DNA of 64,000 bases from Incurvaria masculella (lineage: Eukaryota; Arthropoda; Insecta; Lepidoptera; Incurvariidae): contig OX335655.1 of the NCBI GenBank assembly GCA_946894095.1, positions 7,440,001 to 7,504,000 of the forward strand. Direction: 5' to 3'. Position 1 is the first letter of the stretch, and each line of letters starts with the position of its first letter. Shown piece by piece: positions 55,087 to 64,000 of this stretch. Under the pieces are notes generated by a model that made no database searches, was not told the origin of the DNA, and was given only the letters and a program-made list of their open reading frames with translations. The position numbers and the translations under genes are program-made.

Positions 55087-55636
55087 TTAAGGCGGCCCAT
55101 CCCGCTCAACTCCCCATACAAACGGGGAAAGAAGATCACGCCCATATTTCTTGTCAAAGATCCTAAATTTTGCTCAAAATAGCTTTATTTGATCGAACTA
55201 GATGTCTGATGACCGTTGGCATTGTAAAATTGTGTTTGGTTTCTAAGTTATAAGGTCCGAAAGTTCGAGTTTTTCCCACGTTTTATACAATAACTTTGGA
55301 GGTGGATTACGCAATGATAAAGTAAGAATATCTTAAAAAGATTAGTCATCAGACATAGCTTATTTAATCAAGATTTATAATCTATTTGGTTTTTGTTAGA
55401 TTTTCGAATACAGCGGTCGTCGTTTTGTTTTAGCTATAAGTCGTTTTGTAATTAAAATTTTCGTAAATCTTACCAAATCATACACTATGCACATTGTCTT
55501 TTACGTGGACATGTTGCATCTTCTTCATCATGGAGCCTGTCTTATTCTTTGAAACAGAGGAGATCCCAGAGCGCAACAGGACGGTTTTGTACTGTGCCCG
55601 CGAATGAGTTAGTCCCGCCAGGTTGGGCCACCTTAA
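55087..55636. mobile_element. TTAA-flanked non-autonomous element, copy 2
   Basis: TTAAGGCGGCCCATCCCG to GTTGGGCCACCTTAA, TTAA at both sides; closely related to 27028-27598 throughout. Confidence 0.65.
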
Positions 55637-56108
55637 GAGATCAGAGAGATATATCAGAATTTCCCTCTTCCTTGAACACCGTTTCTGAAATTACATTCCC
55701 AAACATTTAAAATAAATTAAGTTATGTCACATTTTTATCTCCAGAATTTTTTCATCTACTTGATATTTCCATCCTTCTGGAGATAACTTCACACTACATA
55801 TTGTCAAAGTGCGTTGAAAAAAAAAAATCCCCAGACATTATAAGAAATGTACATAACAAATTAATATGTTTTCTGGCTACTTTTTGGCATATTTTCTGTT
55901 TTTCTTGTAGAGACAGAACCATTGGAAAAAAATTACGAATCGGAATGTGTAATATACATTCAATGGAGGAAATTATTTTATTTGTTTACGAGTAATGGAT
56001 ACGACATTACCGTTATAGTCATTAATTTGAATTTTAGCGCCATCTGTATTTGAAGCATTGTAATCAGATTTTGAAAATAATTTGAAGAAGTTTTTGGTTA
56101 TGATAATC

Positions 56109-56181
56109 GTCGGAAGCAGGATTCGAAACTGCGACATTTGGATTACATGCCCACTGCTCGAACCAACTGAGCTATCCTGAC
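56109..56181 (-). repeat. tRNA-Thr(TGT)-like unit, probably a SINE head
   Basis: 73 nt fold as a cloverleaf: GTCAGGA/TTCCGAC acceptor with one mismatch, GCTC...GAGC D stem, loop CATGTAA giving anticodon TGT, and T arm with TTCGAAT. Mismatches in the acceptor, anticodon and T stems, and a neighbouring segment repeated at 41612-41732, point to a SINE or tRNA pseudogene. Confidence 0.5.
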
Positions 56182-57051
56182 AATTACGTCTGCTAACTAA
56201 TTTCTCGATTATATTCGAATCGATACAATGCTTTCCTTATCTTCACTAGGTGGTGTTGATGATTTCGCGTATTGATCCTACGCTAAGGCATTTTGACTGT
56301 AAAGATTGAGATATCGATCTTATTGCTGTCGTCACCAAAGTCGATTTTGGTCTCAGACACTAGGAGTCTGCCCAGATTTTACTTGATAATTTTATGTATT
56401 TAATGGATACGACAGTGACGTTTATCTCATTAATTTGAAGGAATAAAGAAACTGAAACTGAAACATAACCAAATTACAAATTAGCAATTGAATTGAAAAT
56501 ACAACCGTTTTTAGAATTTATTAGTTTTTAATAAATATTATCATTATAAGTGTTAGGTACCACAAGTTACAGATAATCATGACATCTTGAGATGTTGTTA
56601 AGCAGCCTTTACTGACATCGCATTAGCATAATGTAATAGTGATCTTTCATTGAGTCATTTCCTCTCATTAGCCTGAATGGCGACTTATACATCATGCTGT
56701 AGAGTTACGATTGATTTCATAAATCATGTTCTCAATGTAGGCCTCAGTTTTACAGGTTTTAAAAAAATACATATTTTATGATTTGAGTGTAAACTGTTAT
56801 TACATAATCCCATACATCTTTTAGCGAATGTAACTTAAAAACAAGTGGAGCTCAATGTATTCACATTATTTTTGTTAAAATGAATTCACGAAAATCTGAA
56901 TTAACTAAAAATAAACTAAAAAACTATTTTAATATAAATTAAAAACTAAAGAATCAATGATAGATTGATGTAAATGTATTTTACAATTAAACCAACGAAA
57001 ATGCTTTGGTGGATCGAAACATCACCATATTCTTGACATTCTTCTTAATCC

Positions 57052-57331
57052 TTAAATCACTTGATTAGTGTTAACATTTATGTAACGGATCGTCTCAGGG
57101 GAATGGTTCCTGTTGATAAATCCCTTTATAAAGTTAACTATGAGGCCCAACAGCATGCCGATCAGGACAACCATCGCCACACCGAAGATGGCCCACACGA
57201 CGTGCTTAGCCTTGAGTTTGCCCAGATTGAATCGGGTGTGGCTCGGCTTGAGTGTGCCGGGGTAGTCGGGGCAGAATGCGAGTGGTATCTTCGTGATGTA
57301 GATGCCGCTAAGGCGCATTGGAGATATGCAT
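57052..57331 (-). CDS. LRR gene exon E: LRRCT end, transmembrane helix, tail
   Basis: 280 nt after TTTACAG, ending with the stop at 57052. CISPMRLSGIYITKIPLAFC closes the cap, then PSHTRFNLGKLKAKH leads to the membrane helix with a GxxxG-like face. The cytosolic tail is about 25 residues. Confidence 0.85.
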
Positions 57332-60300
57332 CTGTAAACATTATTGTTGAATTTACTCATGGAACGGGTCAATTCTTATGTTTTAATGGTGTCATGTGTG
57401 GTAAGTTCCATGAAAAAATAGAGGTTGTGTTTTCATTACTTTATGACAAGATTAGAGAAGTTCAAACCCAATCTCTGCAAAATAGTTATGTATTTGTCCC
57501 TGGGCTTTTAAGCACAAGCTTCTCGCATTACGGTAGCACCACAAGCTACGCACATTACGGTACCACAATGATGAAGACTTGTTAAGACAACCTAAGCTCA
57601 ATTTCTGATAATCTGTCATAATTAAAATTTCACATTGTTCACAATTTTAGTACTAAATCAACTAAATGTCCCCAATTTTTGCGATAAGTTGAAGTACAGC
57701 AAGTGGGGAATTTATTTTCACAATATCAGTAAGCATGTCGCAATGTTTTCTTGCACAAAATGAATCAAGAAAAGACAGCAAGATCAGGGCTTTAATACTT
57801 TCGATACTTGTGACTCACTTCTTCTGAGAAAGGATTTTAAATTACACGGAAAACTAACATACCTGAGTACCACAACTTTTAAGTGAACAAGTACTGCAAT
57901 TTAGTAGACTGGATATTGAGAAATTGGTTCAAGACTGAAGCTGGCTGAAGCAAGAGGACTAACAGTGAAGTAGCTCTACAGTTTTTTAAGATTGACAATC
58001 AGCTAATTTTATATGGCGTAGGCCAGGCCTTTACCTAAGAGCCTCATGGGCTTTAATATTTCATGGGGTCTGCAAAAACCATGATGACTGGCCAGGCGCT
58101 TCTTCACATAATTTGAAGGAGCCCAGTTGTACTTTGGTGGGAAATACCTCAGCAGGGAGCATATTCCTCAGTGTACCGACCCGTTAAATAAAAAAATATA
58201 GGACCGGTTTGTTCTAATAAGAGCTATGGGCAATGTATATGTTGAAAGTTGCGAAGTCTCTACTTGAGGCATTCTAAAGAACATGAATAAGCAGAAACGT
58301 AAGTGCTAAGAAGGGTTGTCACCCTGACCTCCATTGAAACCACTTCTCTCGCGTCAATAGGCCCGGTATATTCGGTTACTTTGGGATGGCTAACACTACT
58401 GTCATGATTTTTGCGAGAAATAAGGTACCGTCCCAGGACCTTCCTTAAATTATAAAACTTAAAATACATGATGGTAAACATGGACAGTTTTCATTGCCGC
58501 TTTAACATTATTTTATGCGATCCTACTTACTCCAGCAGCATTATACCGCGCGGATTATAGCCTTTTTCTTACGTGGGAATGTCATCAGGAGCGAATTTGT
58601 CCCCGGCGCCCTGTTCAGTGACGATGTTGGCGAGGTCGCAGTTGCATAGCCAGCTGTTGCCGGCTAGCCCCAGCTGCCGCAGCCGCCCCCACGGCAGCAG
58701 GTCCGTCGGCAGCTCGCTTAGGTCGTTGTGATCCAGATATACCTTGGACATATCACACACATGATGAGACACATCCCACGTTACGCTGCACTGTAGATAG
58801 GGGAAGGTTGCAGTCTCGCTTCATTCATGTAATAACATAGATTAAAAAATACTTACTGGTGTAAGTAGATGGTTCACCGCCATAGTGACGGAAGTTTAAT
58901 ACAATATGTGCCAAACAAGCTGGCCCTCTATTGCAATAAACGTTGAACTAAAATGGTAACTTCCATTCAATCGATCACAACAAAAAGAGTGTTTTTTACC
59001 AAGAGATGACTATGTTTTAAATCTATTAAAAAGTCGTTTGATTTTATGGGTTGTCAAAGAATGTTTCTATCGATTCAAAATTGTATATTTTCCAACTTTG
59101 AAACAAAATTGTATTGAAATTTGATTGGCAAAATAATAGGTATTATGTTTGTACAGTGCCATCTATTGGCGATTTCGCAAGTTATAGGTACGAAAGTGGC
59201 GCTATCCTATTTCCATAGACGTAAACGTATATCCATTGAGTTTCGCCATCTATTGTTCATCCCTTCGGCATGGACCTATGTAGGTCTTCATTTGTCTATG
59301 TTAATACTTAGGAATACAGAACTTAAGGAATATGTTCCTGAAAAAAGACCTATGTGGCGAGCATAAATTGCTGTCCCCATTGGAAGTCAAGATCTATGTT
59401 ATATCTATTACAGAGCAGTATTGAATGTAACGCTGCATTGTTTAATGGTTGGTGAGCAGTGGAAGAGGTTAGGTTAGGTTAGGTGTTATATCCATTACAG
59501 AGCAATATTGAATGTAACGCTGCATTGTTTAATGGTTGGTGATTAGTGAAAGAGGTTAGGTTAGTTTTGGGCTTTATTTCCATTCTGCAAACCTTTACCA
59601 CTAGGTTTGCACCATTCAAATATTTTTTTCTCCTATTATATCGTAAATTTTTCACTATCAAATAGAAAAACTTCATGGAATCTCATACACGATATCATAT
59701 GGTTGAAAAAAAAATCATTATAGCAATGGTTACGTGTCCAATTAAAATAATGCCCAGTCTCTACTATATTCCGTGGCGTTGTCTGTGGTAATGTGTGTTA
59801 ACTCCAATCAAGTTTCATATTTCAATGATTTGGACATAAGAGTGAATATGGGAAAGAAATTTACAAATTTAAAAAGCAGAAGTGAGCGAAATTTTTTATC
59901 CTTGGGAGAGGTAGTCTTGACAAAGTGTTTCGTAAAGGTTGGGTACGTAGCTCTCGTAATCTTAGTGCATTATGAAAATATATGTGTCTAAAGGAAGCGA
60001 AAGAAGTATGCTGTAATCGTACCGTATGGTGCTCTATCATCTTTGTCTTCTACTCCGGGAAGTGATCGCCATCTTGGCTTTTTTTTTATTTCATCAACTA
60101 CAGTAGATTATTTTTTCCCCGGAGGGGTTGAACTAGCGAGCGTACCTCTTCCAGAGCCCAGCCCTCCCTGAGGTCGCGGAAGGCGTTGTGACTTATGTAG
60201 CGCAGCTCCGGGTTGTGACACAGGCGCAACACCCTGAGGCTGCGCAGCGGCGAGAACGTGCCGCGACGCACCTCCTCCAGCTCTTTGTTCTCGCTTATTT

Positions 60301-61721
60301 CCAACTCCTTCAGATTTGTCAGACCTGCAATCAATCGTTAGTCATCAAAGATACCTAAAGTGCCCACTTTTGTAATTTGATCCAGCTCTTGGCTTGTACC
60401 CATGGGCGGTAGACGTATAGGCCCCGGCCGAGGGCTGGCAGATTTTAATTTCATTTTCACAAAGTGAAATGTAGGAAAGGAAGGGCAGAACAAAAGTATA
60501 AGTCTTGCGAAGGTTGTTCCTGTCCATTTCAATATGTACATAGATTCCAATAAAGCCGTCTTACCTAAGAAGTTTTCGTCGTTAAGTTGCGTGACAGGGT
60601 TGTTATTGAAGGTGAGGTACTGAAGGGAAGGGCCAAGTAAGGCCAGGCTCTCGGGGACACTGCTCAGCTTGTTGCCCGAGAGGTCTAGCTGTTGCAGCCT
60701 GCTGAGCCCGCGGAACGCGTCGGCCGGCAGCGAGTCGAGCCCGGTATATGATAGGTCCAGTACCTAAAAATGTATTGAGTGCTGTTATAAATGAGGTAAA
60801 CCGTAAATTTTTAAATGAAAGAATTGGTGAATTTTAATTTAATCATCGAGTTGGTAATTTTAGCATTTGAGGATATCAGATTGCTGCCCAAGATGTAGCA
60901 CACATCTGCCTGCAGCTAGTAATCCGTATTTGAGAGACTTAAGGTCGGCCCGTAAGCATCATAAAATTTCACGTCGCATACAAACGTAGTTTACTAATCA
61001 TTTGAAAACCACTGTTCCAACATACTTGATATTTGATATTAAATATTAGGCTACAAATATCTGTGTCTGCATGTCTTTGTTTTTTCAGTAAATGTATTCT
61101 GGGTCGAACCACAGAGAAAACAAAATTCGTATGAAGATTTTCTTTTTGCTTTCATTTCATTCTGTTTGGATTTTTCAAAAAAACAACAGCGTGCAGACAC
61201 AGATATTTATTACCTGATATTAGATATTAAATATCATCATAATTGGAATTGCGGTTCCCAAATGATTAGTAAACTACGTTTGTATGGGGGACATAGCTTA
61301 CGGGCAGTTCTTAAGTGTTCTAGCTGTTTTTTGCCTGTAAGTATTTGGCCACAGTACCCTTGTTTACCTGAGAGAGTGTTGACAGGATTTCCTGCCATGG
61401 GCATGCGGTTTTTTAGGCTTGGCAGGAAATCCTACTGTGGGCAATCAAGTGGTTAAGTGAGACAACATAAAGTTCTGCTAATTTCAGAACAATAGACCTG
61501 TAGGTTGGTAGCGCTGGATATCGCCAGGGCGGTGACATGGTCAAGTATGTCAAAGGGGTTATTGTTGAGGAAGAGCCGCTTTAGGTTAGGTGTGTACTCG
61601 AACAGGCGGCGGTCCAGTGAGTGGATCTGGTTGTAGCCGATGTTCAGCGTCTCGAGAGCGATGGTGGCGTACACACCCTCGCTGTACGGCCCGCGGAATA
61701 TTTCACTTCTTAAGGATTGTC
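57052..61721 (-). CDS. Leucine-rich-repeat single-pass membrane protein, C-terminal five exons
   Basis: Exons 61498-61721, 60565-60763, 60146-60324, 58573-58742 and 57052-57331 join in phase and give about 349 C-terminal residues. Order: several LRRs of the LxxLxLxxNxL type, an LRRCT cap with WLCNCDL in exon D and CISP..CPDY in exon E, a basic juxtamembrane stretch, a transmembrane helix (VVWAIFGVAMVVLIGMLLGL), and a 25-residue tail ending NTNQVI. The first exon shown begins mid-codon, so signal peptide and N-terminal repeats lie beyond 64000. This suggests a cell-surface adhesion or recognition protein. I cannot assign a named family. The short tail has no obvious signalling motif. Confidence 0.85.
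58573..58742 (-). CDS. LRR gene exon D: last LRR and LRRCT start
   Basis: 170 nt after GTCCAAG. VYLDHNDLSELPTDLLPWGR then LRQLGLAGNSWLCNCDLANI. The CNC pair opens the LRRCT cap. Leaves in phase 2 before GTAAGA. Confidence 0.85.
58858..59260 (+). repeat. ~330-bp repeat, copy 2
   Basis: Second copy of the family at 37085-37420, in an intron of the LRR gene between exons C and D. Confidence 0.6.
59397..59564 (+). repeat. ~85-bp tandem duplication with TTAGG units
   Basis: Unit 1 (59397-59483) and unit 2 (59484-about 59564) are near-identical, and each ends in AGGTTAGG repeats; the first holds about three TTAGG units at 59467-59483. Confidence 0.8.
60146..60324 (-). CDS. LRR gene exon C
   Basis: 179 nt after TTGCAG. 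LTNLKELEISENKELEEVRR and LRVLRLCHNPELRYISHNAF are LRR units. GAG|GTACGC donor, phase 0. Confidence 0.88.
60565..60763 (-). CDS. LRR gene exon B
   Basis: 199 nt after TTTTTAG. VLDLSYTGLDSLPADAFRGL, LQQLDLSGNKLSSVPESLAL and LQYLTFNNNPVTQLNDENFL are three LRR units. Leaves in phase 1 before GTAAGA. Confidence 0.9.
60939..61314. mobile_element. TTAA-flanked MITE, copy 2
   Basis: Same length class and ends as 30184-30559, including TTAA on both sides. Located in an intron of the LRR gene. Confidence 0.75.
61498..61721 (-). CDS. LRR gene exon A
   Basis: 224 nt after TTTGCAG, entering in phase 1. It encodes ALETLNIGYNQIHSLDRRLF and NLKRLFLNNNPFDILDHV, two LRR units, and ends CAG|GTCTAT in phase 0. 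Confidence 0.85.
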
Positions 61722-64000
61722 CTGCAAACACGAACAAGGGCAGGTTTTTAAAAGTTAAATTGATGCTGATGCCTGTATATATGGAAACAACAAAACATTG
61801 ACCGCGTCAAAGTGCCCCCCCCCCCCATGCTACGCCACTGCCCATAATTTGCTTCTCTTCTGCTAGCTTTTTTTTTAATCTATTTTTTTTTTAGGGCTTG
61901 GGTACACTTTGTGACCATGTCAGCCCCGTTCTGCTGGTTCATAACTGGCGAGTGAAGCGCAGAGATGCGCCGCTTGTTATATCGCACTACAACTTGGTGG
62001 CGCTGCACGTCACTGCGCTGTGCGACAAAATATTATTTCAAAGGCGACTCTGCGGCCACGCGCATTGCAGGGCAGTGTTGCGCCGCTTTGGTGCGGTATC
62101 TATCATACAAAATATTCCAAACAATATTTGTGTGTGACATTACGCTCCCAGCAGGGCAGCGACACCAGCGCTAACCTTTAATGTTAAGCTAGCAAAAAGG
62201 AATAAAAAAAAAAACATTTGTATCGAAACAATCCTTGTGTCTATCTACCTATGCTATCATTTCGTTGGCTGGACAACTCTTCTCTTTGGGTGACTAGTCG
62301 CTGGTTATTTTTAAATTTATTTGGAATTATCTTTGATCTGACCAATGTGTCAAGCGATACCATACAATACATTGTAAGTAATGATAAATTGATTGTACCT
62401 AGGTATGCTAAAAATGATTTGGTTTCGGGATTCCGTGACGTAGTACTGGGTTTTAAATAATTATAGTGTACTAGCTGAGGTACCCGGCTCCGCTCTGGTC
62501 AATGTCGTTTTGCACTGATGTCGAGTTGAACCTAACATTTTATGTTATATGAGATCCCCATGCAAACTTGCCATCCATGTCCAGATACATAAAATAAAAT
62601 GCATAGTCACTGGCATGCGCCTAAATTTTTCTCTTATGAAGAAGACAATGACCTAAGCTATCAATTCTTTTAGCAAACACATCTAGCGCTCTCGCAAGGT
62701 TCGCAATCGAAAAAACCTTATCGTGCTTGCCACGTCAAAACTATTCTAGCCTAGACGTTAGACCTACTCGGCCTAGCTTAGCTTAGACGTTTGCACAAAC
62801 CATTCTCCCGCTGATTCCACCTAAAGTTAAACATCGTTTCACATACTCTTCACATATCTCCCCTTCTTACTTTGTGGTAGAATTGCTATTTCCAGATCGG
62901 TAGAATTCATGAAAATGATGGACACTTAAGAAGCGAATGGTTGGTACCATTCATTTCTTCATTTACCCAAGGCCGTCTTAAACTAGGCTGGGGCCCTTGG
63001 GCACAAAATAATTTGGGGCCCTTTTGGAAAGTAAAAAAGCGACATGACAGACAATGCTTCAGAAATATTTATTTTAACATTAATAACATCGGCGCATCTT
63101 GTTTCCGAAAGAGACTTCAGGACTCTATTTGCATCTAAATGCTCTGTCAAAATTTTCCATCGTTTTGTCGAAGTTGAGAAAAAAATTGAACAATTTTTGT
63201 ACAAATTGAAAGACTGTTACTGCTTCAGTGACACACTCAACAGCCTGAACACCCACAAAATTTAGCGAATGTGCCGCGAAAAAAAGGGTAATGTGCCCGA
63301 CAAAAATGTTTTGAGAATAAATGTTTGAGAGAAATTGTCGGTCCTTCGGGGCCCCCTGAGAATGGGGGCCCTGGGCACGGGCCCCGTGTGCCCTTATGGT
63401 AAAGACGGTATTGCATTTACCACTTTATATAATTTAGTGACAGGTAAAACGTTTTTTAGAAATAAACTCTCACAGCCGTTTTCAGAATGGTTCTTTTACA
63501 AAACCAGTTATAGTGGAATGATAACCCAAGTTTATGGCTACGAAATACTCTCCTGACTTAGATAATTACGCTCACGGACTAAGCTGACTAGGGCAGCTAG
63601 GTAATCATAATTAAGTTTTTTTGCAAGATATACTCAACCCCAACATAGGGAATATATCGACAACCTATATGTATATATCATTATGCGAGATTATATGATA
63701 ATATAAAATCTGTGAAGTAATATGTAATTTTTTATTTAATTTATTTGTGATAATCAGACGCAGGTCCATTTCCACATATGTTCCAAAATTACAAGTTCTA
63801 TTAATAATATTATACATAAACGGTATTCCCTCTTCTCCGTGACATGATATGTTCCCATTCTAGAGGAAAAGAAGAGCTTAGATTTGTTTTCACTCTAACT
63901 TTATTGTCATTGACCAGCACAAAGTATGAAACAAAATATTATAGGTTATGTTTTTGTGATATTTTCTTTCCCACGACTTCTTTTGATTAGCATGATTAAG
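61722..64000. other. Upstream intron of the LRR gene, no recognised exon
   Basis: Contains a GC-richer unassigned stretch (about 61900-62180), an RTE-like fragment (62466-62540), a hAT derivative (62968-63413) and AT-rich sequence. No further LRR exon is visible on the minus strand. Confidence 0.6.
62968..63413 (-). mobile_element. hAT-type deletion derivative with 8-bp target duplication
   Basis: Starts CAAGGCCGTCTTAAAC and ends GGTAAAGACGGTATTG, imperfect inverted repeats. The flanks 62960-62967 and 63414-63421 are both CATTTACC. The minus frame 62983-63204 keeps STSTKRWKILTEHLDANRVL and KSLSETRCA, a piece of the ZMYM1/TTF-type hAT transposase family. The rest of the transposase is deleted. 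Confidence 0.8.

Larger units (their letters stand above)
54255..57051. other. No recognised coding sequence
   Basis: Contains the TTAA-flanked element copy 2 (55087-55636), a tRNA-like SINE unit (56109-56181) and its 3' part, plus AT-rich sequence. It would be intron of the ZAD gene if that gene continues, and the 3' flank of the LRR gene. Confidence 0.6.

Noticed and set aside
57061..57585. 174-codon plus ORF, one of the longest in the window
   Set aside because: Mostly antisense of the last LRR exon and then AT-rich sequence; no domain and no splice-consistent partner.
61900..62180. GC-richer stretch suspected to be another LRR exon
   Set aside because: No LRR pattern in any minus frame and no matching splice phase; probably a repeat.
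1..64000. CRISPR array, operon structure, bacterial promoters
   Set aside because: None seen; regularly spaced short repeats are absent and all genes are spliced.

Overview
This is a window of animal nuclear DNA, most probably from a moth or butterfly (Lepidoptera). The protein-coding content is split into short exons with GT-AG junctions. It includes a ZAD (zinc-finger-associated) exon pair, a domain found in arthropods, and insect-type TTAGG units. Everything between the exons is packed with retrotransposon pieces, tRNA-derived SINEs and small DNA transposons. There are no prokaryotic features, no CRISPR array, no rRNA, and no tRNA gene that I would trust.

Layout. (1) Positions 1-14751, minus strand: the 5' two thirds of a ZNF598/Hel2-type E3 ubiquitin ligase. 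Eight exons in perfect splice phase run from the RING exon (14584-14751) to a proline-rich exon (3220-3345), and the C-terminus lies left of the window. A Jockey-type LINE with a gag-like ORF and the endonuclease part of ORF2 occupies about 1-2640, and a nested 5'-truncated LINE lies at about 4990-6290 inside intron 7. (2) 14752-22798: intergenic, with old repeats and one possible 35-residue membrane microprotein at 16015-16122 (+). (3) 22799-48717, minus strand: a complete gene for a ClC-7-type lysosomal Cl-/H+ exchanger. It has 15 coding exons, 2391 nt and 796 residues, with all phases matching. (4) 51786-54254, plus strand: two exons that form one ZAD domain; the expected C2H2 fingers are not in the window. 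(5) 57052-61721, minus strand: the last five exons of a leucine-rich-repeat single-pass membrane protein whose N-terminus lies right of the window.

The genes do not form a pathway. ZNF598 acts on collided ribosomes, ClC-7 on lysosomal ion balance, the ZAD protein presumably in the nucleus, and the LRR protein at a membrane.

I did not find a clearly new biological system. The observations most worth checking are: a near-identical 146-bp inverted repeat that brackets ClC-7 exon 10; a probable GC-AG intron in ClC-7; a Helitron, a hAT derivative with an intact 8-bp target duplication, and TTAA-flanked MITE pairs with defined ends; a head-to-tail MITE array sharing TTA sites; a Harbinger-like element that still carries a MADF-like fragment; two orphan THAP first exons; and the ZAD and LRR genes, which appear to interleave on opposite strands. 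Exon coordinates were derived by hand from splice sites, phase and family knowledge. No alignment search could be run.
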